Below, one piece after another: positions 25,500 through 32,585 of a DNA stretch of 32,585 nt (positions are counted from its first letter, which is position 1; each line of letters begins with the position of its first letter). Source of the stretch: an uncultured Bacteroidales bacterium (GTDB lineage: Bacteria > Bacteroidota > Bacteroidia > Bacteroidales > Bacteroidaceae); NCBI GenBank assembly GCA_947303715.1, contig CAMYYY010000035.1, positions 1-32,585 on the forward strand, written 5' to 3'. The translations under genes were made by a program, and so were the position numbers. The notes under the pieces are model-generated. The model worked only from the letters and a program-made list of their open reading frames with translations. It was not told the DNA's origin and did no database searches.

Positions 25500-26906
25500 A
25501 TGAAAGCTTTTATGGACGAAAACTTCCTCCTCACTACTGAAACAGCCCAGCACCTCTATCACAACCACGCGAAAAAGATGCCCATCATCGACTATCACTG
25601 CCACCTCGTTCCGCAGATGGTAGCCGAGGACCATCAGTTCCGCAGCATCACCGAGCTCTGGCTCGGAGGAGACCACTACAAATGGCGCGCCATGCGTAGC
25701 AATGGGGTCCCCGAACGCTACTGCACCGGCACCGACACCTCTGACTGGGAAAAATTCGAAAAGTGGGCCGAGACTGTCCCCTACACCTTCCGCAACCCTC
25801 TTTACCATTGGACTCACCTCGAGCTGAAGACGGCCTTCGGCATCAACAAGATACTTAATCCTACGACGGCTCGCGAGATTTTCGACGAATGTAACGACAA
25901 ACTTCGTCAACCTGGCTACACCGCACGGGGCCTCATGCGCCACTACGGTGTGGAAGTCGTCTGCACAACTGACGATCCTGTCGACGACCTGCGTTGGCAT
26001 CGCATGACACGCGAAAGCGGCTTCGAAGTCCGCATGCTCCCCACTTGGCGCCCCGATAAGGCAATGGCGGTAGAGAATCCTACAACTTTCCGCGCTTATA
26101 TCGAACGGCTCTCCCAAGTCAGCGGCGTAACCATCTCCACGTTTGCCGATGTCATTGACGCCCTTCGCATCCGCCATGCCTTCTTTGCCGAACACGGTTG
26201 CCGTCTCAGCGACCATGGAATCGAGGAATTCTATGCCGAGGACTATACCAATGCCGAAATCAACGCTATTTTTAATAAGGTATATGGAGGCACCCCCCTC
26301 ACACCAGCCGAAATCCGTACTTTCAAGAGCGCCATGCTTGTGGAATTTGGGGGCATGGATGCCGAAACGGGTTGGACACAGCAGTTCCATTACGGTGCTA
26401 TCCGCGACAATAATTCGAAGATGTTCAGCCTCCTCGGCCCCGACACAGGCTTCGACAGCATCGGTGAATTCAACACCGCCAAAGCCATGAGCCACTTCTT
26501 CAACCGCCTTAACGACAGGGACAGCCTTGCAAAAACCATCATCTATAACCTCAACCCCAGCGCCAACGAAGTCGTTGCGACGATGCTCGGCAACTTTCAA
26601 GACGGCTCCGTCCCGGGCAAAATGCAGATGGGCAGCGGCTGGTGGTTTCTCGATCAGAAGGATGGCATGGAGAAGCAACTCAACGCACTCAGCCTGCTTG
26701 GTCTACTAAGCCGTTTCGTCGGCATGCTCACCGACAGCCGCTCCTTCCTCTCTTATCCCCGTCACGAGTACTTCCGCCGCACGCTCTGCAACCTCATCGG
26801 ACGCGATATTGAGAATGGTGAAATCCCCGCTTCCGAGTTGCAGCGCGTTGAGCAGATGGTTGAGGATATCTCCTACAACAACGCCAAGAACTTCTTTAAG
26901 TTCTAA
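25500..26906 (+). CDS. uxaC: Uronate (glucuronate/galacturonate) isomerase
   Basis: The protein has 468 residues, normal length. N-terminal PIIDYHCHLVP gives the metal-binding HxH motif of this amidohydrolase-superfamily enzyme; VVCTTDDPVDDL, LPTWRPDKAM and the GWWFLDQKDGM segment are characteristic. It converts D-glucuronate to D-fructuronate and D-galacturonate to D-tagaturonate in the cytoplasm, the first step of hexuronate use. No uxaB, uxuA or kdg genes are adjacent, so it is probably a single-gene unit between its promoter and the downstream hairpin. Confidence 0.97.
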   Translation: MKAFMDENFLLTTETAQHLYHNHAKKMPIIDYHCHLVPQMVAEDHQFRSITELWLGGDHYKWRAMRSNGVPERYCTGTDTSDWEKFEKWAETVPYTFRNPLYHWTHLELKTAFGINKILNPTTAREIFDECNDKLRQPGYTARGLMRHYGVEVVCTTDDPVDDLRWHRMTRESGFEVRMLPTWRPDKAMAVENPTTFRAYIERLSQVSGVTISTFADVIDALRIRHAFFAEHGCRLSDHGIEEFYAEDYTNAEINAIFNKVYGGTPLTPAEIRTFKSAMLVEFGGMDAETGWTQQFHYGAIRDNNSKMFSLLGPDTGFDSIGEFNTAKAMSHFFNRLNDRDSLAKTIIYNLNPSANEVVATMLGNFQDGSVPGKMQMGSGWWFLDQKDGMEKQLNALSLLGLLSRFVGMLTDSRSFLSYPRHEYFRRTLCNLIGRDIENGEIPASELQRVEQMVEDISYNNAKNFFKF

Positions 26907-26931
26907 ATTATCAAGAGACGCTTATGAATAC

Positions 26932-26962
26932 AACGAGGGGACTCAATGAGAGTCCCCTCGTT
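26932..26962. terminator. Strong bidirectional terminator between uxaC and fabD
   Basis: AACGAGGGGACTC (26932-26944) pairs perfectly with GAGTCCCCTCGTT (26950-26962) around a 5-nt loop. T-rich sequence follows on the plus strand. It separates the convergent genes. Confidence 0.85.
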
Positions 26963-26983
26963 ATTCATCTTCTTATTTACTGT

Positions 26984-27847
26984 TTATGAAAGACTTTTCT
27001 GAATCCTTCCTATCAATCCTGTGAGCACCGCACCTGGACCACATTCCGAAAACTCCGTCATACCATCTTGAATCATGTTGATGACGGTCTGCGTCCATCT
27101 CACGGGCGATGTCAACTGCTTCAGCAAATTAGCCTTGATGTCCTCTGCTTCCGTATAGGGACGTGCATCCACATTCTGATAAATAGGGCAAACAGGCTTG
27201 TTAAACGTCGTTGCCTCAATGGCCTCAGCCAACTCCACACGGGCAGGCTCCATTAGTGGAGAGTGGAATGCCCCACCTACAGCCAAAGGAAGAGCACGCT
27301 TTGCACCAGCCTCCTTCAGCTTCGCGCAGGCTTCCTGCACAGCCTCCACTTCACCAGAGATAACAACCTGCCCAGGGCTATTGTAGTTAGCTGGCACTAC
27401 GATTCCATCTATTTCTGCACAAACACGTTCAATTGTTTCATCATCCAATCCGATGATAGCTGCCATTGTCGAGGGCTTGGCCTCGCATGCCTTCTGCATA
27501 GCCATTGCACGAGCATACACCAACTTCAAGCCATCCTCAAAACTCAACGCTCCAGCAGCAGTCAGAGCAGAGAATTCGCCCAACGAATGCCCTGCCACCA
27601 TATCCGGCTGAAATTCTTCCCCCAGACACAATGCCGAAATAACCGAATGGAGAAACACCGCAGGCTGCGTTACCTTCGTCTGCTTCAGTTCTTCATCCGT
27701 ACCCTCAAACATAATATCCGTAATCCGATACCCAAGGATTACATTTGCTTTATCAAACATCTCCTTTGCTAAAACGTGGTTCTCGTACAGGTCCTTGCCC
27801 ATACCCACGAACTGTGCCCCTTGTCCAGGAAATACAAATGCTCTCAT
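26984..27847 (-). CDS. fabD: Malonyl-CoA:ACP transacylase
   Basis: The protein has 287 residues. The N terminus FVFPGQGAQFVGMG and the nucleophile motif GHSLGEF (Ser88) are diagnostic; His195 in GAFHSPLM completes the catalytic pair and QPAVFLHS matches the family. It moves malonyl groups from CoA to acyl carrier protein in fatty-acid synthesis in the cytoplasm. Other fab genes are not adjacent. It lies downstream of the polysaccharide-export genes but is separated from them by a terminator; I could not identify its own promoter in the 78-nt gap. Confidence 0.97.
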   Translation of the reverse strand: MRAFVFPGQGAQFVGMGKDLYENHVLAKEMFDKANVILGYRITDIMFEGTDEELKQTKVTQPAVFLHSVISALCLGEEFQPDMVAGHSLGEFSALTAAGALSFEDGLKLVYARAMAMQKACEAKPSTMAAIIGLDDETIERVCAEIDGIVVPANYNSPGQVVISGEVEAVQEACAKLKEAGAKRALPLAVGGAFHSPLMEPARVELAEAIEATTFNKPVCPIYQNVDARPYTEAEDIKANLLKQLTSPVRWTQTVINMIQDGMTEFSECGPGAVLTGLIGRIQKSLS

Positions 27848-27881
27848 ATATATTTCTTTTTTCTAAATGATTATTACAGAC

Positions 27882-27914
27882 AAAAAGAGGGTGAACAGGA
27901 ATGCTCACCCCCTC
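27882..27914 (-). terminator. Intrinsic terminator after the Wzz-like gene
   Basis: GAGGGTGA (27887-27894) pairs with the TCACCC...CTC region (27905-27914, two extra C) around a GC-poor loop. The minus-strand transcript then runs into five U. It ends the polysaccharide export operon before fabD. Confidence 0.75.
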
Positions 27915-27925
27915 TTCATACATTT

Positions 27926-29128
27926 TTAAGCTTTCTTTTTCTCTTCCTCTTCAGGGAACGCCGCAGTCTCCTCTTCCAAACGCCACCATTCAGGCCACTT
28001 CGAGCCCAGCTTCTTCAAATAGTCGAAACCGATGACTGATCCCACAGCCAACACACCTCCAAGGAAAGTGAAAATAATAAGTGTCAGTGCCCGACTATTC
28101 GAACGCTTATTAGCAACAACAATAGACTTTACTATTGACAAAACAGGCTGATCTTCCTTCACCTGCATCTCTGCTTGCATACACTTCTTCGATATATCCG
28201 CAAACATCGAATAAGCCAAGTTATATTCAGCCGTCAACTGATCCCGACGTGTCTGAGCCGTTGCAGATAATGTGCCTCGGTTGGCATCATTAAACTCAGC
28301 TAATTCCATCTGCTTTTTCTGATATTCAAGATGTACTTCTTTATAACGGCCTTGAATATATTCCAAAGTCTGTGAGGCTTTCTCTATCTTAAATGCTGTA
28401 ATGTATTTTTCCATTAAATTGAACACTGCTTCACATAACTCTGCAGCGGCCATCTTTTCGTCCATTTTACACTTAAGTTCCAGATAACCGTCATTTTTAT
28501 CAACGTCAACAGAAATATTACCAACAATAATATCAAGACAATCATATTCATCTTCCGTAAAATAACCTATGCGAGACACAGGAGCTATTTCACCGGATTC
28601 ATAATCAGTCATCTCGACTTGCAACTCATCAGATTTATCCAACAAACTTTTTAACAATGCAAACGGCCAACCATATGTAAAAAACATTACATTGTCAATA
28701 ATATAAGTTTTTTGATAATCAGGATTCATATAATAATCATAAAGGGAAACCGGTTCATCCCACTCTTCAAAATGCAGCTTTGTATAAAGGAGTTCTCTTA
28801 ATAAACCTGCATTTTCCAGTAATTGGGGATAAACAAGAGGGGAAAGATCACTACCTCCTTCTATGTCGAATGTACTCATACCCGCCAAAGCCGCCAAGGC
28901 AGAAGCGGATGTGGAACGACCATTCGACATCTGAGGAACAAACGTACAGGATGATGTATAAACAGGACGGCCAAAAATGGCTATTAATAAACCCACAGCC
29001 ACAAAACAAGAGGTGACGACAATTATATATTTTCTCTTATTCCACAGGCGTTTTACAATCGCCATGATATCAATGGAAGAACCTTCTTCTTCGAGTTCCC
29101 GATATTCGTCGTTATAATTTTCTTTCAT
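27926..29128 (-). CDS. Wzz-type chain-length determinant / polysaccharide co-polymerase
   Basis: The protein has 400 residues. A cytoplasmic N-terminal segment is followed by a membrane helix (about residues 35-52), a large periplasmic part with coiled-coil-prone stretches (around YIQGRYKEVHLEYQKKQMELAEF), and a second helix near residues 345-370. This is the Wzz/GNVR layout without a fused tyrosine kinase. These proteins set the length of exported polysaccharides and work with a Wza-type pore, which is encoded 16 nt upstream. The Ala/Glu/Lys-rich cytoplasmic tail is normal. Confidence 0.88.
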   Translation of the reverse strand: MKENYNDEYRELEEEGSSIDIMAIVKRLWNKRKYIIVVTSCFVAVGLLIAIFGRPVYTSSCTFVPQMSNGRSTSASALAALAGMSTFDIEGGSDLSPLVYPQLLENAGLLRELLYTKLHFEEWDEPVSLYDYYMNPDYQKTYIIDNVMFFTYGWPFALLKSLLDKSDELQVEMTDYESGEIAPVSRIGYFTEDEYDCLDIIVGNISVDVDKNDGYLELKCKMDEKMAAAELCEAVFNLMEKYITAFKIEKASQTLEYIQGRYKEVHLEYQKKQMELAEFNDANRGTLSATAQTRRDQLTAEYNLAYSMFADISKKCMQAEMQVKEDQPVLSIVKSIVVANKRSNSRALTLIIFTFLGGVLAVGSVIGFDYLKKLGSKWPEWWRLEEETAAFPEEEEKKKA

Positions 29129-29144
29129 AAAACGCTAAAAAACA

Positions 29145-31754
29145 TCATTTCTTTAACAAGTTTGTAATTGCCACAATTATATAGGCAAGCGAGCTGGTAG
29201 AGGTTACGATCGAAGCAATCTGAGCCGCATTCATTTCAGAGTGTTCCTTTTCCTCTTTTTCAGGAACCACAATTTCCGCTCCAGGTTCCATCTTTATCCG
29301 TCCATAACGACGGGTAGCCACCTTACCATTCATATAGATTGCATACGTCTTGGAGGGACGTGCGTTATGAGAAAAGCCACCTGCCTGACGAACGTAATCA
29401 CGCCAAGAATACGTCTTATCGTAATTCACCGTATTCGGATAAAACACAGCACCTGCCACTTTTACGGTATTATTCATTTGAGGGACATGGATAATATCAC
29501 CAGCACGAAGTACGACATCGGCTTTAGAACCTGGTTTGTCAAGGGCTTTCTTTAAATCAATACCAATATAATAACGGTCAGTCAGAGCATTCAAATCAAT
29601 CGTGTCCCGACCCTCTAAGTTCTGGTTTGCAATTGAAACTGCTAAACGTTGACGAGCCACTTCCTCTGATGTGAGAACACGCGTCAAACGTGCTCCATGA
29701 ATCCAAGCTTCCTCTGTAAAGCCCCCACAATCGGCAAAAACATCAGAAAGGCGAACCTCAGGCTTATCAATAATATAGGTACCTGGTGACATCACTTCCC
29801 CATCGATGGTCACATGGGTTTGCGGACGGAAATAGGTCAAACGACGTACTGATATAATATCATAAGGTTTTAAAGCCATGTGGATAATCTCCGGATTTTC
29901 CTCCAAATTATACTTTTCTACAGTTCCTCGTTCACGACCACCTCGACTTGAAATCTGCACATTCGTTTTGTCTGCTCCATTTGAAAAGCCACGGGCCATC
30001 AGAATGACGTCTTCAAGAGTCATACCTTCTCGATAGGTAAAAGTGCCAGGATCCTGCACCATGCCATGAATGGTGATAATAGCATCGTCCTGCAATTCAC
30101 GAAGGCTATAGATGCGAATATGGTCGTTACGCATTAACGCGATATTGTCCTTTCCTTCCAAAGCATCATTTACATTGAAGGGAATGATTACAGGAACGCC
30201 GCTATGATCTGTACGGCTAATCTGGCCACGATCCGTAAGCACATCCTCACGAAGGCCACGAGCCAAAAGAATAACGTCGGCAACAGTCATTCCCTCTGAG
30301 AACTTGAATGTTCCAGGTTCCATAACATGACCATCGATTGACACGCTGAAATCCTGTATAAACTCTTCTTCAGCAAACAGCTTTACCTGGTCTTCACGCA
30401 CCAAATCTATTTTTTCAGCGCCACTAAGCACTTTCTGCAAATCGAAAGAAACAAACACAGGCATACGTTTTTCGTCCAAACGCGTAATCTGGCCACGCAG
30501 TTCATACGCTCCCTCCCGAAGTCCACCAGCGGCACGGATAAGAGCAGCCACATCCTTCAGATTGCTACTAATAGCATAGGAGCCAGGATACATGACAGGA
30601 CCACTGATGCTGACACGATTATCATACAAATCAGGATTGCTACGAACAGTAACGACGTCACCATCCTCCAGCTTGAAGCTACCGAACTGGCCTGAAGGAA
30701 CATCGTAGGCCTGACCCGTAGTAGAGACATTGCGACGAACAACGTGTACGCTTCCTCGGTCAGCATGAGTGGAGAAACCGCGAGCATAATCTAGAAGATC
30801 CTGCACCGTCTGCCCCTTCTTCATTTCATACCGCATAGGACGGATGACGGCTCCGTCAATAGACACAATGTTATTATAGGCATCGACCGTCAGAAGGTCA
30901 TTGTCCTGCAGACGAAGGTTCTCATCATACTTGCCCTTGAAGATGAAGTCATAAAGGTCGAATGTGGAAACCTTTTTTCCATTACGATATAGATTGATGT
31001 TACGGACAGAACCCGTCGTGCGCACACCACCGGCCATGAAGATAGCCGACGTAATAGACGAGAGTGAGGGAATGGTGTACATACCTGGTGTCACGACTTC
31101 ACCAAGGATATTGATGCCGACTCCCTTGATTTTTCCTACAGAAAGACGCAGGAAAGTATCGCCCGTACCATCCTCGCGCAAACCGGAGAAGATACGGCCG
31201 AGCTCGGACTTCAGCAACTTTTCAGCGTTCTTCACATTCAGTCCGTTCAAATAAACGGGACCCAGGTTGTCGACATTGATAGCTCCGTCGTTGCCGATAG
31301 TGGCAATGATATGAGAAACTGTGTTTCCCCAAAGGTCAATGATTACTTCATCACCAGGTCCAAGCACATAGCTTGCAGGAGCAGGAGCATTATATGAAGG
31401 AATAATACTCAGGCCCTTGGAAGTGAAATAGTCGTGTCCATAGATATTGGAACTTGCATCCTCTTGTACAACGGGAACGATTTCTTCAACAACCTCGTCT
31501 TCTGTTATAGTCGCTGGAAGAACAGTAGAAACAGGGGCGGAAGTTGAAGTAATAACGGGAGCAGCCAATGCTTTTCCTCCAGAAGGAGAAGTTTGCTTAA
31601 TGTTGTGATTAAGCACAGCATTGATTTCAGAATCCGTGTAACCATAGGAACGAGCCATTGACTTGGCAGCAGAGATTTCAGCAGCACTCTGAGCTGAAGC
31701 AACGGCAGACGCCATCAAACCGAGTGCTGTGAAGAGCAATAAACGTACTTTCAT
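29145..31754 (-). CDS. Wza-type polysaccharide export outer-membrane protein with multiple SLBB domains
   Basis: The protein has 869 residues from the ATG at 31754; an upstream TTG would add three residues and is less likely. The signal peptide cleaves after Ala-Ser-Ala near residue 21. A polysaccharide export domain (GPGDEVIIDLWGN, then LGPVYLNGL) is followed by several SLBB repeats, recognisable as recurring segments like ITIHGMVQDPGTFTYREGMT, SIDGHVMEPGTFKFSEGMT and VTIDGEVMSPGTYIID. A hydrophobic stretch lies at the C terminus (IASIVTSTSSLAYIIVAITNLL). It forms the outer-membrane channel for capsule or exopolysaccharide. It has more SLBB domains than E. coli Wza, as is usual in Bacteroidetes. 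Glycosyltransferases are not in the window. Confidence 0.92.
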   Translation of the reverse strand: MKVRLLLFTALGLMASAVASAQSAAEISAAKSMARSYGYTDSEINAVLNHNIKQTSPSGGKALAAPVITSTSAPVSTVLPATITEDEVVEEIVPVVQEDASSNIYGHDYFTSKGLSIIPSYNAPAPASYVLGPGDEVIIDLWGNTVSHIIATIGNDGAINVDNLGPVYLNGLNVKNAEKLLKSELGRIFSGLREDGTGDTFLRLSVGKIKGVGINILGEVVTPGMYTIPSLSSITSAIFMAGGVRTTGSVRNINLYRNGKKVSTFDLYDFIFKGKYDENLRLQDNDLLTVDAYNNIVSIDGAVIRPMRYEMKKGQTVQDLLDYARGFSTHADRGSVHVVRRNVSTTGQAYDVPSGQFGSFKLEDGDVVTVRSNPDLYDNRVSISGPVMYPGSYAISSNLKDVAALIRAAGGLREGAYELRGQITRLDEKRMPVFVSFDLQKVLSGAEKIDLVREDQVKLFAEEEFIQDFSVSIDGHVMEPGTFKFSEGMTVADVILLARGLREDVLTDRGQISRTDHSGVPVIIPFNVNDALEGKDNIALMRNDHIRIYSLRELQDDAIITIHGMVQDPGTFTYREGMTLEDVILMARGFSNGADKTNVQISSRGGRERGTVEKYNLEENPEIIHMALKPYDIISVRRLTYFRPQTHVTIDGEVMSPGTYIIDKPEVRLSDVFADCGGFTEEAWIHGARLTRVLTSEEVARQRLAVSIANQNLEGRDTIDLNALTDRYYIGIDLKKALDKPGSKADVVLRAGDIIHVPQMNNTVKVAGAVFYPNTVNYDKTYSWRDYVRQAGGFSHNARPSKTYAIYMNGKVATRRYGRIKMEPGAEIVVPEKEEKEHSEMNAAQIASIVTSTSSLAYIIVAITNLLKK

Positions 31755-31810
31755 TTGAAACAAGGAACTATTCGTTTAAGTGTTAATAATTAGTCAGTCC
31801 AAAATTTGGG

Positions 31811-31818
31811 CAAAGGTA
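31811..31818 (-). promoter_or_regulatory. -7 element of the polysaccharide export operon
   Basis: Minus strand TACCTTTG (31818-31811), an exact TAnnTTTG match. A TTTG lies 24 nt upstream (31846-31843), longer than the usual spacing, so the -33 box is uncertain. The leader would be about 50 nt. Confidence 0.6.
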
Positions 31819-31910
31819 AGGGTTTTTCTTAAAAAGAAAAAGCAAAAAATGAAAAAAGATGTTATTACACGCTTTTTTGAGGAAATCCGGAATAAAAAGG
31901 CGTTTTTTTC

Positions 31911-31941
31911 TTGGATATTTGGGCAGAAGTGTGTACCTTCG
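31911..31941 (+). promoter_or_regulatory. Promoter of the structured RNA
   Basis: TTG at 31911-31913 is followed after 20 nt by TACCTTCG (31934-31941), one mismatch to TAnnTTTG. Predicted start is about 31949, about 11 nt before the terminal stem of the RNA. It is divergent from the polysaccharide operon promoter. Confidence 0.65.
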
Positions 31942-31949
31942 CCACAAAA

Positions 31950-32170
31950 ATAATGTTTCGAGGCCGTGTCGGTGTGACTGGGAAACTCATCAAATCATAT
32001 TAAACACCGAGGTAGCTTCACCCATCCAATGGCGGGCCACGCCTGCGCAAGTCTACGGATACTACGCATGGTAACCTTGAGTCGGTGGATTACAAAGGAG
32101 GGAGAGCACTCAAATCCTGTACTTCGGAGTTTCATCGCATCAACCAGACACGGCCTCTTCTTTTTCTTTT
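31950..32170 (+). ncRNA. ssrS: Probable 6S RNA
   Basis: GAGGCCGTGTC (31960-31970) pairs perfectly with GACACGGCCTC (32147-32157), closing a structure of about 198 nt. It is followed by a T-rich tail (TTCTTTTTCTTTTT). Further pairing continues inward: GGT and TGTGA (31971-31978) with TCGCA and ACC, then GGAAACTC (31981-31988) with GAGTTTC (32127-32133). A large AT-rich, mostly unpaired middle follows and a GC-rich apical hairpin around 32022-32090. A long closing stem, central bubble and apical stem of this size is the 6S RNA architecture, which mimics an open promoter and binds RNA polymerase. Small open frames across it are not convincing genes. The call rests on structure read by eye; another Bacteroidales structured RNA (for example the Bacteroidales-1 motif) is possible. 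Confidence 0.65.
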
Positions 32171-32221
32171 TGAATCGCTCCAGATATGGTTATTGGAACG
32201 AACACGAAAGCACTTTTTTTG

Positions 32222-32305
32222 TTTAGGGATAGCAAAATAGCGTAGTGCGCTGGCGCGACAGAATAGTGCGTTGAAGCAACAAAGTAGTGCGCTAAAAATT
32301 TAACG
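32222..32305. repeat. Three-unit tandem array, 21-bp period
   Basis: TAGTGCGCT (32243-32251), TAGTGCGTT (32264-32272) and TAGTGCGCT (32285-32293) recur every 21 bp, with diverged filler between. Read on the other strand the cores are AGCGCACTA and AACGCACTA; the second occurs exactly in the array at 21301-21309 and the first matches it in eight of nine bases at 21280. It lies just past the structured RNA. Confidence 0.75.
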
Positions 32306-32320
32306 TCAAACGCTACTTTT

Positions 32321-32333
32321 AGAGTTTAACTCT
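32321..32333. repeat. Short perfect palindrome
   Basis: AGAGTT-T-AACTCT is a 13-base inverted repeat with one central base. It could be a protein-binding site or a small hairpin; nothing adjoining it tells which. Confidence 0.4.
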
Positions 32334-32400
32334 ATGGATGCAGAATAACATCTATTATATGAGGAAGAAAAAAGAATCTGTTTTTTCGCAAAAACTGCCA

Positions 32401-32496
32401 ACACTTACCTTTTTCCGCCCAACGGATTGTCACATACCCCATTAGACAAGGTAAGTGTTTGCAAAACACTTACCAAACACTTACCAAACACTTACC
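32401..32496. repeat. 11-bp tandem repeat AAACACTTACC with an inverted copy
   Basis: AAACACTTACC occurs three times head to tail (32464, 32475, 32486; period exactly 11). An inverted copy, GGTAAGTGTTT, at 32450-32460 is three bases before the first, giving a perfect 11-bp stem with a GCA loop. A further copy of ACACTTACC lies at 32401-32409. No gene is visible from 32171 to the window end; 32497-32585 shows nothing I recognise. Confidence 0.85.
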
Positions 32497-32585
32497 TGTC
32501 TCCTACCTCATCAGTTGGCTTCAGAGTTTTTTGTGGTTCGCTGATTTAGGTTGTCAGTTTTCTGTCTTACGACTAGAGCAAGTTG

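Noticed and set aside
25491..26678. 395-residue antisense frame over uxaC
   Set aside because: Shadow of uxaC; covers its promoter side and has no motifs.
31859..32226. Two small open frames (71 and 65 residues) at the right end
   Set aside because: They overlap the structured RNA and its promoter, have no recognisable domain, and their composition is not protein-like.

Overview
The window looks like a chromosomal segment of a member of the Bacteroidales, probably Prevotellaceae-like. This rests on several intergenic regions carrying the Bacteroidetes promoter type (TTTG or TTG, about 19-20 nt, then TAnnTTTG), on mostly weak Shine-Dalgarno sequences, and on gene content: a complete Na+-translocating NADH:quinone reductase operon, a DUF1460 amidase-like protein, S37 and GH31 exported hydrolases, and sugar enzymes with twin-arginine signals. 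No phage, insertion sequence, CRISPR array, tRNA or rRNA was seen.

Left part (1-11.5 kb): a promoter at 222-253 drives a small outer-membrane beta-barrel-like protein and a lipoprotein, ending in a terminator shared with the convergent strand. Next comes a long minus-strand run from 10771 to 2071 with gaps of 0-31 nt: a TamB-like envelope protein, an RluA-family pseudouridine synthase, a DUF1460 protein, a G3E/CobW GTPase with a large His/Asp metal-binding insert, and an exported sugar isomerase/epimerase-like protein. Upstream lies a stand-alone SMI1/KNR4 (SUKH) protein with its own consensus promoter.

Middle (11.6-21.4 kb): a striking array of seven palindromic units with an exact 22-bp period lies between the divergent SUKH and nqr promoters. 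nqrABCDEF (11976-17887) follows and ends in a strong terminator. Its flavin-carrying Thr and iron-ligating Cys residues are intact. A secreted GH31 glycosidase with a C-terminal PA14 domain comes next. A second array, with a 21-bp period, sits in the convergent gap after it.

Right part (21.4-32.6 kb): a minus-strand operon (Gfo/Idh/MocA oxidoreductase, S37 peptidase, PatB/MalY C-S lyase) is divergent from uronate isomerase uxaC, and the two promoters are interleaved. fabD and a polysaccharide-export pair (Wzz-like and Wza/SLBB-like) follow on the minus strand. The last 830 bases hold no convincing gene for a protein. They contain a roughly 220-nt structured RNA with its own promoter and T-rich end, best explained as 6S RNA, then a third 21-bp-period array and an 11-bp-period array.

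Most genes are ordinary housekeeping or accessory genes. The least explained signal is the set of helically phased short arrays (periods 22, 21, 21 and 11 bp). At least two of them share exact 9-mers.
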